A DNA stretch of 64,000 nucleotides from Tetradesmus obliquus (Eukaryota; Chlorophyta; Chlorophyceae; Sphaeropleales; Scenedesmaceae): contig CP126205.1 in assembly GCA_030272155.1 (NCBI GenBank), forward strand, positions 2,096,501 to 2,160,500, written 5' to 3'. The notes beneath the pieces are model-generated. The model made no database searches. It saw only the letters and a list, made by a program, of their open reading frames with translations, and was not told where the DNA came from. Of this stretch, positions 42,101 through 54,030 are shown piece after piece. Position numbers and translations under genes: made by a program. The stretch's first letter is position 1, and each line of letters opens with the position of its first letter.

Positions 42101-45100
42101 CAAGCAGCAGTCAAAATGCCACAATGTTGCAGGCTGATTGCATCCTTCCTTACAAAAGGCACACAATGCAGGAGGTGGCGTACAGTACTACACAATGTAA
42201 TGCCTGGTGAGTGCCATCGTCTGGTACAGTGGGTGCCATGAGCCAGCACTGAGAGTGAGCTGCAATGTTCTTTTCCACAGCAAGCTCGTGTACTGACATT
42301 GAGCACCACACTGCCAAGCCTCCGCAATGCTACTGGAGCATGGGAGACATCCCACAAACAACACCTGCTGCATCATAGAGTGCTCAAAGACACCTCTGCT
42401 CTGCCTTCTTGCACGTGGCAAACGAGAGCAATCGAGCAGCTCTGGCATGTGCACTAGGCACACAGCATGGCACTCCCCAATAGCAGTACAAGGCAGTGCT
42501 AGTAGGTTGGTACTCCAAGGTACGTATGTATCACACGTAAGGTGTTGCATGGCTGCCGCAGGACACATGGCATGGCAGTCGCAACAGCGAGGCACAATGC
42601 ATGTCCTGGACACATGGGCCGTACACACATGTAAATCGTTCTTATACATGTTACCACACCCACAGCACGCAGATTGTGGCTAATGCAAGCGAAGCTGCAC
42701 ACACAGCAACACACAGCAACCAGCAGCACAACAGGGCCGAGCACGGCAAGCGCCCTTGCAGCGCTGCTTTGGCTGCTGCGGCGATGACCGCTGCTTAAAC
42801 CAACGGCTGTCAGGCCATACAAACACGCCACTGTGTGGCTTGATGATGGGCTGCAGAGCTGGGGTGCGCTTTTCACCCCAGAAGTGATGTCAAGTGATGA
42901 GCACAGCATCTGAACCTTCCAGACAGGTTGCACCGCCTGGAGGGCTTTCTGAAATGCTCTGCAGTGTTCTGCAGTACTGAAAAAGAGCAGATGCCAACAA
43001 CGCCCAGCTACACCAACTGCTTCCTGCAGAAGCAGGAACCAGAACAGCCAGCTGGGCCTGTTGCTGTGAATCAATACAAAGCAGTTAAGAGAGGAGTCAA
43101 ATGGCGGACCAGCAGCCAAACATGGCTCTCCACGGACAAGGTGCACGGCCTGTCTGCACCTGTTTGACTGTGCAACAGTGGCCGTCACTGTCATGAGGCT
43201 GATTCACACGTAGGCTGCGCCACCAACAACGCTGCACGTTCAAACATTGAGACAGTGGCAGCTGGGAAAGCCGCACTCAGCTCAAAGACACTCGCACACA
43301 GTCTTGCAGACTTACTAAAGCCGGTCAAACGCTGGTCAGGTTGGTCAAACAAACAAAAGTCAGGCGGCTGCACGTGTAGCATGATGTATTCAGTATCCCG
43401 CAAGTGCTGAAAGTAATACCCCATAAGGCCTACCCCCCACAAGTGATCCCTCTCCCTGCACTCTATCCGTGCTGAGGGACACGAGCGCATGCATGCACAC
43501 ATGACCATACATACAGTACACATGCATGGCTCCTGCAAGCCATACATGCGCACCCGGGTCACCTACACAACGACAAAGCTAGGGACTGGGCACAAACCTT
43601 GCTGCTGAGCGCGCTGCCCAGTCGGCAGCCACCACCACAGCCACCACAGCTAAAGCTGGCAAGCTGCAAACACTCGCCAGCATGGCATGAGGTGAGGCGG
43701 TTTGCTGCACAACTGGCACGCCGAATGCACCAGCTCAGCTCCTGCAAGCAGAGGTGATGACACCCCACTCCCCACACTGAAACGTTGGTGATGCAGCGCT
43801 CTAGCTCAAGAGCAGCTGCACACACCAATAGCCCCCCTGCCAGGCACACCCACCTGGCGCCTGTCTCCAACCCCAAATCGGCAGTGCTGTTGTTTGAGAA
43901 AACAACAAGATTCCGGAAGTACGGCTGCTCTTTGCAACACCCGTGAGCATTTTGCAGTTCATCATGCGGAGCCAGCGTTGCAGCCTGTACTTCTAAGTGG
44001 CAGTTCTTGCTCACCCCCGCACAGTTCTGCTGAAAACACGCCATCACAAGGGGCCCAGCTTGGTCAGACCTCACGGCCAAGCACCCACAACCAGGACAGC
44101 AGCAACCACCAAGGTTCACTACTCAGTTGCTCGCCAGGCAACCATGTGATATGCCAGCCTTGCAGCCATCTCCTGCACCAGCATACGCAGGGAGACACGC
44201 TGATCCAACATACGTACATACATAGCATTTGACACAAGGGCACCTGCGCATATGTAGGCGATGCAATGTTGCCACAGCGCTGTCGGCAACGCACACACAG
44301 CACCTGCAGAGCACATGCCATCACAGCACAGCCCACAGCAACAGCTCGTATGCCGCTGTTATAACAGCAGCACGCACGGCAGCTGCCTGTGCCTGTTGTG
44401 CTTGTCAACAGTGCTTATTGCTTGGATCCACCCTCAACTCCGTAGTTGCTCCTGCATAGATCCCAACGCCAACTGCCATCTTGTCCTGCTGCTGCGCACA
44501 CGCCCACAACGCCACGCTCTTCACCGCAGCTGACGATACATGCTGATGGCGCTTCGCAAGACGCAGCACAACCAAAGCCTGCCCCGCCCACCTGCAAAGC
44601 AATCACCTGCAAAAGCAAACACTACATAGAAGGCATACGTAGGACACACATAGGCACAGTGATTTCAACACACACAATTCACAGCACAACACACGTGGAC
44701 ACATACAGGCCGATAGCCTGAAAGTGACCACCACCACACACCACAGATCATCGTAGACATGGCCAACAGTTGACAAACAGCGTAATGCTCGTCATACCAG
44801 TGGGGCATGTCGCCAGGCACATGCATATAACTGCTGCAAGCAGCACACGCAAGCGCGGCTGGTGGCAGGCAGTCATACACAGCAGCACTACCCCACGCAT
44901 TGCGCAGTCCTGCAAGCAACCCTGCACCTCATGGCATTTGCACACAACATGCACATCCACAACCGACATCACACGCAGCGCGCAAAAGCTTCAGACACTA
45001 GCACATGCAACACACTCGTGCTGATGGCCACAAACAACCACCAACTTGAACCTGCTGCTGGATGGGGTCAGCAAAACGCCGCAAAGCGCTGCTGCTGTAC

Positions 45101-45338
45101 CTACTCAAAACGGACGGGCCTGACTGACCCCTGCTGCACCAAGTCGCAACCGCGTAGCTTTGCTGCAGACACACAGCTGGCTGCTGCCAACCGGCTGCCC
45201 CATCAATCACATAACATCCCATGCTCCTGCAAGTGTTTCTGCCAACTGTTGCACTACAAGCTGAGCTCTATATGAACCAGCCAGTGTCCTGGCCCAGTTT
45301 GCCAGCAACAGGCACAGCATTGTGTGCATGCGATGTGT
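39166..45338. other. Six kb without a gene I can model
   Basis: Several frames look partly coding but cannot be joined: plus 39240-39386 (LKTGARGPAAPFMFVNVPN), plus about 39645-39754 ending in a good donor GTAAGT, minus 40070-40284 (AVQEHYVDNNGKGYAVEKTD), plus 40971-41243 (hydrophobic, AFKIVAGPVVVLLGVVLML), minus 44430-44600 (ALVVLRLAKRHQHVSSAAVK) and others at 43200-44120. Low stop density from CAG/GCA-rich sequence makes open frames unreliable. One or more minus-strand multi-exon genes may lie at 42600-44950. Confidence 0.35.
40070..40284 (-). other. Possible exon, weak F-actin capping alpha likeness
   Basis: The minus frame reads QLRTAVQEHYVDNNGKGYAV then EKTDGQQQ between acceptor- and donor-like sites. 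The pattern helix-xYVxxHY...DGQQ recalls the C-terminal half of F-actin capping protein alpha, but the diagnostic FWNGRW exon is not found nearby. Confidence 0.2.
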
Positions 45339-45975
45339 TTATATGCCATAGTAATGGCCGGTCCACAGGGTGCCATAGCTCAAGAACGCAAACAGCAGGC
45401 CAAGCAGCGGCGTTGCAAACCCCAGCGCCAGCAGCACCGTCAGGATGTTCCAGTTGCTGCCAACATACACATCGCCCTGCCTGCAAGTAATGGTTGTGAA
45501 CCATGCGGGCAGCAGCAAGTGCGCAAGGCAGAAGCGGCCACAAGTGAGCGATGCACAGCGCAGCAGCTTGCAGGAGGGCAAGCAAGATGCACAGCGCAGC
45601 AGCTTGCAGGAGGGCAAGCAAGATGCACAGCGCAGCAGCTTGCAGGAGGGCAAGCAAGCTGCCTGCAGGAAGTTGCCGTGGCAAGCAATCCTGGCTATAG
45701 TGCTGGGGCTATGGCTGTCGCAGCCACAAAGTGTACACAGTAAAATCGACGTGAAGCATGCACCAAGACATACGTGTGATCGCAGCTCTGCTTTACTGCA
45801 TATGTGCGACTGCAGGCTGCAGCACTGCAGCAAACGCGGGCACCCACCAGTTCTTGGTGTACAGGTGTGCATGCATCTCCTTGTCTTTGTCGACCTCGTC
45901 TTGCACGTAGGCGTCATGTAGCAGACCTGCGTGCAGCAGCAGAGGCAGCAGCAGCAGGGTTACAAACAGTTTCAT
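45339..45975 (-). CDS. 89-aa signal-peptide plus transmembrane protein, unknown family
   Basis: Two exons, 45975-45848 and 45480-45339, joined AACTG|GTGGGT to TTGCAG|GCAGG in phase (128 + 142 nt). The product starts [17 protein letters not shown], a clear signal peptide. A short charged lumenal part follows (VQDEVDKDKEMHAHLYTKNW), then a single membrane span (ILTVLLALGFATPLLGLLFA) and a short end (GTLWTGHYYGI). This is a type I topology for the secretory pathway. Third positions are GC-rich as in the verified genes. No family recognised. The exon at 46206-46393 is out of phase with it and must belong elsewhere. Confidence 0.6.
45550..45657. repeat. 36-bp tandem repeat, three copies, intronic
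   Basis: Unit GATGCACAGCGCAGCAGCTT + GCAGGAGGGCAAGCAA repeated three times, almost without change, inside the intron of the 89-aa gene. Because 36 is divisible by three it leaves long frames open on both strands. Confidence 0.92.
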
Positions 45976-46205
45976 CGCTGACTGCGGGCAAGGCAAGACA
46001 GCTGCAGTCAGAGTTGTGCTCGTTTGCGACTACCAGTCAGGCCAGACCGCATGCAATCTGACATATGTTTGAACTCGCCGCTGTGGCATGCTCCAGGCCT
46101 GCTGCCTGCTGCAGCACGGTGCAACTGGCCCTGGTGGTGGTGCACAACAAGGTGTGTGCCTGGGAATGCCTTGTCGGGCTGCCAGCATAGGCACAGTCAA
46201 CGCTG

Positions 46206-46393
46206 ATGAGTCAAACGTTTAGAAACTTACCTAGCTCTTCTCCAAGCGTCTTTCCACCCAGGTTGTGGCCCTTGGGAACCTTCTCAGGGTCCATCTCAGG
46301 CAAGCGCCCAGACCAGATGGGCAGAAACTCCACTTCATCCTCCTCATGCGCCTTCACCACCACGCAGAGGCCTGCAAAACAGGTTGATAGCAT
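46206..46393 (-). other. Probable exon of an unassigned minus-strand gene
   Basis: The minus frame reads VVVKAHEEDEVEFLPIWSG and PEKVPKGHNLGGKTLGEE with a perfect donor (GCTAG|GTAAGT, 46206). It starts either at an ATG (46393) or after the acceptor TTTTGCAG (46372). Acidic, coding-like third positions. The next exon needs phase 1; the obvious neighbour at 45975 does not satisfy it as a coding continuation. Family unknown. Confidence 0.4.
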
Positions 46394-48028
46394 GGTGTCA
46401 GCAACAGATTGCGTGTGCAGGGCAGCTGCTCAGCATGCTTGTCTGCTGGGTGCTGTCTTGCTTACGTCTGGACAGCCTCCTGCTGGTGCGCGGAGCACGC
46501 GCTGGTGCGGCAGCGAGGCCGCGATGCAAGCACAGACACTGCACCCTTTAACTGGAGCCTCCTGCAAGCAGGCGCCCAAGGCTTCAGTGAGCAGCATCCC
46601 GGAGTCCGCGTCGGAAGTGGATTACCCCGCACTTCTCGCGACAAGCTGGACACACGGGTGCAGGAAGTTTAATGCAACACAAATCACAGCAATCATACTG
46701 ATGCGATTGCCGAAAGAAGAGCTGTATGCGTGTCGAGACGTTGCATTATCGTTGCTTTGCCGGCCCGTAAAACGGTTCTAGATGCTCACAGAGATGACAA
46801 GCGCTGGCCGCGAGGGCCCCAGTAGCTGGAGACACCAATACAACTAGCAGTGATGTCCAAATGCAAGCCAGGCTAGAATTGCGTGTTTAAAGAGCTTGTT
46901 GAAAGCAAAGAAGCAGCAATTATTAGGTTAGCTCATCGACAGGCACAGAAGAAAGTTGGCGTGTCTGAGCTCAAAAATTGTAATGTCATTGCTGCCGATA
47001 TCGTCATCTCGCTGTGCAGCCGCAATTCATGAACCCAAACAGTTTTTTGTTAACCATTTAAAGCATGGCAATGGAAGTCAACAAAGTTCCATCGTGTTTT
47101 GCTGCGACTTCAATGACGTAACCTGCTTGACGAACGGTGACAGCGCTGTGTGCGCTGAAAATTGAAGCTTAAATCCGATAGCACGAAATGATATGCGCCA
47201 CTGAAGCCCAGCCGGTAGCAGATTCTCCCGTAATCAGCAGGCAGTTGTCAGTCTGCCCTCACGGGCAAGCAATGCAGCACTGCAAGCCTCGCCTGTATCT
47301 GTGCGTTCCTCGATATGATGCTTAACGTTTGATATTGTTCTGGTGCGTTTGATCACGGAAAAGCTGCTGGGAGTAATCTCACTAGCCCCAACATGTGCAT
47401 TTGAGTCAACAACAACAATCACTCCACATGTCAACCAGGCACTTACTGAAGTCGCCGTCATTGCTTGAATGAGCTGCTTTATTTATGCTGGCCATGGCAT
47501 TTCTGCGACCTTCACCATCAGCATGTACAGTGGAGCTAGCATGCGGGTGCCACGGGGATACTACCCCACTACCGGTGGTGGGCTGTCATTACTCACCAGG
47601 CAGTGAACCGCCTCTGTCATTTACAGCTGAATCCTCAATCCGCTCGTGGAGTATACTTCACGCTCTTACATTTGCATCTTGCCATGCTTTCTAAGCCGGT
47701 GCCATGCCTGCTCTGCCTTGTGGGCGTTCATAACATGAAACATAAAGCAATTTGCATGCCGGCAGTGCCTCAACAGGCCGGGCTCTGTTTGTTGGCATCA
47801 AGCCGAAACTCCTGGTAATAGGTTTGGCCTGTCAAGACTCTGTTGCACTGCAGTGCACCCTAGCAGCTGCTGAAAGTTGTAGTCTACTGAACCCCGCTAC
47901 AATGTGTCTGTCAGGGCTCCCTACCTTGTAGCAGTAACTGCTGAAAGTATCTCGTGGAGTTGTTCGCTGTAGGTTCAAGCAAGTTTTTCGACTTGTAGCA
48001 GCTGCACCCTTGTCTTTTGGCTGTACAC
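46394..48028. other. Intergenic region upstream of RIO1
   Basis: The middle (46800-47800) is visibly more A/T-rich than the genes. A minus ORF 47234-47461 (MTATSVSAWLTCGVIVVVDS) has an ATG but nothing else in favour, and a good donor GTAAGT sits inside it. The right end is the RIO1 promoter and 5' UTR. Confidence 0.35.
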
Positions 48029-48168
48029 ATGGCTGCTGCTGCCGCTCCCGAGCCAGCTTTCGAGTCTCTGCATGCCAAGTACGCCGACGATTCGGACGAA
48101 GAAGATTCAACAACAACACTTTTGATAGCTGATGTTGAGCCATCGGGCTCCCAGCAGGCCGCTAACCT

Positions 48169-48211
<43 letters not shown>

Positions 48212-48222
48212 CCAGAGCAGGT

Positions 48223-48301
<79 letters not shown>

Positions 48302-51300
48302 GACAACAGCGAAGCACAGGGCGAGCCAGAAGACGACTGGTATGATGAATACGCTGACGAGGATGACGAGGATTTGGATGACGAAGAGATATATGCAGCA
48401 CTGGAGTGGGCGGATGACAATGAAGGTGCGCGGCTGCATGCTGCTGCTGGCTGCCCTGTACACGCCTGGCAGCAGGCCTGTGTCCGCATGCGGTTTTGCC
48501 CAGCTTGCGTACAAAGAGCCGGTTAATAGCAGCCGCTTGGGTGCTCGTATAAAGCCTGTCATTTGCTCTGCTTGGCAGGTGAGCTTGGGCGACTGTGCAC
48601 AAGAGCATGCGCTGACTGGCGGCCTATCTCTCCATGGCATGCATCAAGTCAGCAGTTGCATGGCACCCTCGATTTGCAGCAAGACTGGGAACTCTGCTAC
48701 TGCTGCCATTTGCACCACATTAGACATATCCTCTGCTGCTGCTGGCTGCTGTTTGCTGTGCTGATGCCAGGTCACATAGCGCGCGGCCATGCGTCAGGCG
48801 CTTTCCAGCACCTAGCATACGGCGGTGCTGCAAACTACCGGCCCAATGCAGCCCGGCAGCAGCAGCAGCAGCAGCAGCAACAAGGTGGTGGCAGCAGCAG
48901 CGCAGGCGCCAAGCAAACTCTGCAGCCCAACCAAAACAATATGCAGAAGCTCAGCAGCAGGATCTGTGTGCGGGACGACCCGTTAGATGGCGTGGATGGC
49001 CATAAGCTATCTGCTGGGGTGGCCAACACGCTGAAAGTGAGCAGCGCCAAAGCAGCAGCAGCACGCGTGAGGGCTGGAGACAAGAGCGACAGGGCGACAG
49101 TGGAGCAGGCACTCGACCCCCGCACACGCATGGTGAGCTGCTGCTGTTGCTGTTGCTGCTTCGACAAGCAGGATGTAATCATGCGACGATGTGTTGCTGG
49201 CATGTTTGGCAGGCAGCGGCAGCAACAGCTGCAGCAACACAAGCAGCATTGCAGTGTGGCTGCTGCTGTGGCTGGCGTGATGAGTCTTGTTGCTTGCCTG
49301 GGTGGATGGTGACACCAGCTGATACTAGCAAGTCCCAGCAGGGAGTAGCAGCAGACAGCTAGCAAGGCGGGCACAGTTGTTACTGTGTCGCTGGTTGGTT
49401 GCTCTCACTCAACTGGCACTGCGCGTCACCAAGCATGCTGTCGTGTGCAGAGCAGTGCCTCATGACCATGCCTTGCGGCCACAGCACAGCTGTCACTACG
49501 CATTGGCCATAGCCTCCATTAATTCTGTGTTCGCTTGCTCGTGCAGGTGCTGTTCAAGATGCTGAACCGCGGCGTGTTCAGTGAGATCTTTGGCTGCGTG
49601 TCGACGGGCAAGGAGGCCAATGTGTACCACGCGTGCGCACCAGACGGCGCTGACTTGGCCATCAAGGTGTACAAGACCAGCATCCTGGTGTTCAAGGACA
49701 GGGACCGGTGAGTCGCTTGCTGTTTTGTGGGTTTATAAATGTGTTCGATTTTGGTATGTTTGCTGAATGGTGCTGACTTGGCCATCAAGGTGTACAAGAC
49801 CAGCATCCTGGTGTTCAAGGAGAGGGACTGGTGAGTCGCTTTCTGTTTGTGTGTTTATACATGTGTTTGACGTTTGTATGTTTGCTGGATGGCGCTGACC
49901 TGGCAATCAAGGTCTACAAGACCAGCATCCTGGTTCAAGGAAAGGGACCGGTGAGGCGCGTGTGATGCTTCCTTCCAGTGCGCTGCTCGCGCCTGCAGCT
50001 GTGTGTCTGCTGCATATCGCCTCCCCTGTGCACCAGTCAGATGTTGCATGCTCTGTAGCTATGCGCTACTCTCCATCACCTGCAGCTACGCTTCTGTTCC
50101 TTGTCGTCTCCCTTGTGCACGAGTCTGACGTCACCTGCTCCTTTGCTGTGCATCACTGCTGATATCCTGCAGCTACGTGTCGGGCGACTTCCGCTTCCGG
50201 CAAGGCTACTGCCGCAGCAACCCGCGCAAGATGGTCAAGACCTGGGCAGAGAAAGAGATGCGCAACCTGGCGCGGCTGCGGCAGGCTGGCATCCCCGCGC
50301 CTGCGCCGCTGCTGCTGCGGCTGCACGTGCTGGTGATGGAGTTTGTGGGCGATGATGGCGTGGCTGCGCCGCGGCTCAAGGTGTGGTGTGTACAGCCGCG
50401 TGTTTGAGCGCCCTGCATGCAGCTGTGCGTGCAAGATTGCATGCATGTGATGAGCATTTGTGCTGGTGATGGAGTTTGTGGGCGATAATGGCGTGGCTGC
50501 GCCGCGGCTCAAGGTAGGCTGCGCGACACAGCATCCTGTGTGCCTGGCATGTGGAGGCTGGGCTGCAGTTCACGTTCAGTCAATAACAAATTTGATCACA
50601 GAAGTTCGCTCTGTGCTGGCTGCTGCGTTGCAGGACGGCAACCTGCCTCTGTGCGGCTGCGCATCTTGCTTCTGCTTCAATGCTGGCGCTCGTCCTATGA
50701 GGTCTCACAGAATATATATGATGCCTGCTGCCCTTAAGGACACCAACTTGCCGCTGGCCAAGACTTGCGCCGCATACCAGCAGATGCTGTGCATCGTGCT
50801 TCTGTGCTAATGCTTGTGCTCATTATGTAATGTCTTACATAATATTGTGTACTGCCTGCTGCCTTGCAGGACGCCAACCTGCCGCTGGCTAAGATGTGTG
50901 CCGTGTACCAGCACATGCTGCGCAGCGTGTCTCTTCATTGAGACAATGGTCAAACACGTTCGCCTATGTACTGCCTGCTGCCTGCAGGACGCCAACCTCC
51001 CGCTGGTCAAGATGTGCGCTGCGTACCAGCAGATGCTGCGCACCGTGTTACTTCACCCACAGTTTTGCTATGTGCGATTTGCTGCCCTGCAGGACGCCAA
51101 CCTGCCGCTGGCAAAGATGTGTGCCGCATACCAGCAGATGCTGCGCATCGTGCGGCAGCTGTACCAGACGTGCCGTCTAGTGCACGCAGACCTCAGCGAG
51201 TACAATATCTTGGTGCACAAGGTGCGACGGCCTGCGGGTGTGTGTTCTAGCTGTATGTCTGGGTGCTGTTTTGTAATCAAGCAATGAAATAATGTGGTGC

Positions 51301-54030
51301 ACATGCGCATGGTGGTTCTGTATGCGCGCTTGTACTACAGTTTGCTTGCTTGCACATGGTGGTCGGTAAGCGTCGCCCCTGTTAATCCCTCCTGCCCTGA
51401 GCTACCACAGCGGCAGGAGTTTCAGATGGGGCGCACAGCACACGCCAGGGGGAGATTCGCTGACAGCACTAGGGCTGCGTGCAGCCCGATGGGTGTTTTC
51501 TGATAGTAGCTCCCCCACAGCTCTGTCAGTGATGTGAGCCAGGCGGTTGACCTTGACCAACCTGAAGCGCTGCGCTGCAGCAACATGAACTAGCAGGCTT
51601 CCCATGCTGTGTTTCCCGCCCTTTTCGCTGGCAGGACCAGCTGCTGATCATCGACGTGAGCCACGCAGTAGACATGGGCCAGCTCAAGGCGCTGCTTTTG
51701 CTGCAAGCATCAGTCACACTTGCTTTGGTTCACCTTCACTGCTCTTTTGTTGCTTGCAGGACCAGCTGGTGATCATCGACATGAGCCAGGCAGTTGACTT
51801 GGACCACGCCAAGGCGCTGGACTGTTGGCGACTATCACAACAGCTGTCGTTCTCATCCTTCATCGCTGTTGTCCCATGCTTGCAGGACCAGCTGGTGATC
51901 ATCGACGTGAGCCACGCAGTAGACCTGGTTTACCCCAAGGCGCTGGACTTGCTGCAGGCATCAGTCACACTTGCTGTGGTTCACGTTCACTGCTCTTGTC
52001 TTCCTTGCAGGACCAGCTGGTAATAATCGACGTGAGCCAAGCAGTAGAACTGGACCACCCCAAGGCGCTGGACTGCCTGCTAGCATCAATGTTCACTGCT
52101 GCTTTTGATGCTTGCAGGACCAGCTGGTGATCATCCACGTGAGCCAAGCAGTAGACCTGGACCACCCCAAGGTGCTGAACAATTTGCAAGTATCAACAAC
52201 AGCTGTCGTTCTCAACCTCCATTGTTGCTTCCTCGTGCTTGCAGGACCAGCTGGTGATCATCGACGTGAGCAAAGCAGTAGACCTGGACCACCCTAAGGC
52301 GCTGGATTCGCTGCAGGCATGAGTCACACTTGCTTTGGTTCACCTTCACTGCTCTTTTTTGCTTGCAGGACCAGCTGGTGATCATTGATGTGAGCCAAGC
52401 AGTAGACCTGGACCATCCCAAGGCTCTGGACTTCCTGCGGGAGGACTGCGCTCACGTGAATGATTTCTTCCGGCGCGGCGGGGTGGCTGTGTTGACCAAC
52501 CGCGAGCTGTTTGACTTTGCGGTTGACCCCAACATCAACGACAGCAACGAGGCAGCAGTGCTGGAGGAGCTGCAGCAGCGCGCGGCGAGGTGAGGCAGCA
52601 CGTCTATATAGTTATATGTTATGCTGTCTTGTTTGACTTTGCGGTCGACCCCAACATCAACGACAGCAACGAGGCAGCGGTGCTGGAGGAGCTGCAGCAG
52701 CGCGCGGCGAGGTGAGGGAGCACAACCCATTTTACATGTTTCCTTGTTTGACTTTGCGTTTGACCCCAATATAAATACTTACAACAAAGCAGCAGTGCTG
52801 GAGGAGCTGGTGCGCAGTGCAAAGCTGCAGGAAGCAGGCGGACTATTTCAAACAGGCACAAACATCCAGCATCTCCTGCAAGGCTTTGGTCGTTTCACAA
52901 GCAACATTCCTTTCAGAGAATGTGATATCAACTTGCTTCCTGCTACTGCAGCCGGCCCTTGGAGCGCGGTGCAGAGGCGCAGGTGGCAGACACAGTCTTC
53001 TAACAAAATATTTTTTTTACACATCTCCTGCTGCGGCTTTGGTCTTTGCAACATGCAACACTGCTCTTACATCTGAACACTCCGGTTACATCTAAATTTG
53101 CTTTCTGCTTTTGAATTTGCTATCTGCTGCTGCAGCCGGCCCCTGGAGCGCAGCGCAGAGGCGCAAGTAGCAGATGCAGTCTTCCAGCAGGCCTTCATTC
53201 CGCGCAAGCTGGATGAGGTTAGCCACTATGAGAGAGACAGAGACAGGCTTGCAGCAGGCGCCAGTAGTGAAGGCATATACTACCAAACAGTGACAGGCAT
53301 GGCAGCAGACCTGTCCGGGCCCGGGCAGGCCCCCGTGCAGCTAGCACAGCAGCAGGATGAGGCGGCAGGGGACGCGGCAGCAGCTGATGTAGGGCAGAGC
53401 AGCAGAGGTGCTGCAGCAGGTGGTGACGCAAGCAGCAGCAGTGAGGTAAAGCCAGGGAAGCGTGCGGCAACTGCTGCTGCTGCTGCCGCTGCTGCTGCAA
53501 AGCTGAAGCCAAAGGCAGGCAAGGGTCCCAGCTTCCTGGCATTCCTGCCAAAAGCAGAAGACCAGGTGCCAGCAGCAGCAGCAGCAGCGGGCGGCAGCGG
53601 CAGCAGCTTGCCTGCTTGCAGTAGCAGCAGCAGCAGCAGCAGAACCACAGGCAAGGTCACATCTGCCGCTGCAGCTGATGCTGCTGTCTCTGATGCAGCC
53701 GCTGGCAGTGAAGGAGTTAGTGCTGCCGGCTGCAGCGGCAGCCGGCCAAGCGGCAGCAGTGCTCCCGACAAGGGTGATGGCGGCAGCAGCAGCAGCAGCA
53801 GTGGGAGTGATAGTGAGGATGATGACAGCAGCGGCAGCGGCAGCGAAGATGAGGGGTCGGATGCTGAAGGCAAGTCAGCAGCAGGTGGGCCTGCAGACCA
53901 AGAAGCAGAGAAGGCAGCACGCAAGGAGCACAAAAAAGCAGTGAAGGAGGCAAACCGCGAGAAGCGGAAAACCAAGACGCCAAAGCATGTGAAGAAGCAG
54001 CACAAGGCAAAGGCAAAGAAGAAGAAGTGA
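48029..54030 (+). CDS. RIOK1: RIO1 atypical protein kinase (40S maturation factor)
   Basis: Seven exons: 48029-48425, 48771-49132, 49547-49707, 50173-50380, 51093-51221, 52369-52589, 53136-54030; phases close to 790 aa. RIO1 acts in late cytoplasmic pre-40S maturation. The N-terminus is acidic, with poly-Ala then about 25 Gln (about residues 66-92), and [16 protein letters not shown]. Exon 2 gives the conserved lead-in [19 protein letters not shown]. The kinase runs about 250-495: P-loop [11 protein letters not shown], Lys in [33 protein letters not shown], hinge [18 protein letters not shown], catalytic loop [12 protein letters not shown], metal motif [20 protein letters not shown], then [19 protein letters not shown]. 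The tail of about 290 residues is Ser/Ala-rich, acidic, then Lys-rich (ends KAKAKKKK). All catalytic residues are present. Introns are crowded with partial exon copies. Confidence 0.97.
48170..48300 (+). repeat. CAG/GCA coding microsatellite (poly-Ala, poly-Gln)
   Basis: A GCA run (poly-Ala) followed by about 25 CAG codons in RIO1 exon 1, the longest trinucleotide tract in the window. Confidence 0.95.
49765..49955 (+). repeat. Two 3'-half copies of RIO1 exon 3
   Basis: Both read [14 protein letters not shown] and the donor region. The first ends ERDW|GTGAGTCG; the second has a 1-base loss (ILVQGKGP). Confidence 0.92.
50450..50520 (+). repeat. 3'-half copy of RIO1 exon 4
   Basis: Reads [18 protein letters not shown] and the donor, 75 bp after the intact exon. 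Confidence 0.92.
50630..51060 (+). repeat. Four 5'-half copies of RIO1 exon 5
   Basis: Copies begin at about 50635, 50738, 50870 and 50989, each after a CAG (one TTAAG). The later three read [17 protein letters not shown]-like to about the same breakpoint; the first is a shorter stub. The intact exon is at 51093. Confidence 0.93.
51635..52320 (+). repeat. Six 5'-half copies of RIO1 exon 6
   Basis: Acceptors at about 51635, 51760, 51886, 52010, 52118 and 52244 precede [20 protein letters not shown]-like copies. All break at the same place (after KALD) and return to similar intron sequence. The real exon follows at 52369. Period about 108-126 bp. Confidence 0.96.
52620..52830 (+). repeat. Two 3'-half copies of RIO1 exon 6
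   Basis: Copies at about 52627-52711 and 52745-52825 read [20 protein letters not shown] and a more diverged [20 protein letters not shown]. The first keeps the donor GTGAGG; the second has lost it. Confidence 0.93.
52945..53010 (+). repeat. 5'-half copy of RIO1 exon 7
   Basis: After ACTGCAG it reads [16 protein letters not shown]-like sequence; the intact exon starts at 53136. Confidence 0.9.

Noticed and set aside
42499-44119. Long minus-strand open frames (231 and 186 codons) suggesting genes
   Set aside because: GCA/CAG-rich sequence keeps several frames open at once on both strands; competing frames look equally good, and I could not find an in-phase exon chain or a known domain.
45445-45921. 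158-codon plus-strand frame with repeats
   Set aside because: Generated by the 36-bp tandem repeat inside the intron of the opposite-strand 89-aa gene.
50630-52320. A cluster of small RIO-like genes or a kinase gene family
   Set aside because: All are partial copies of two exons of a single RIO1 gene lying in its introns; none has both splice sites or a start codon.
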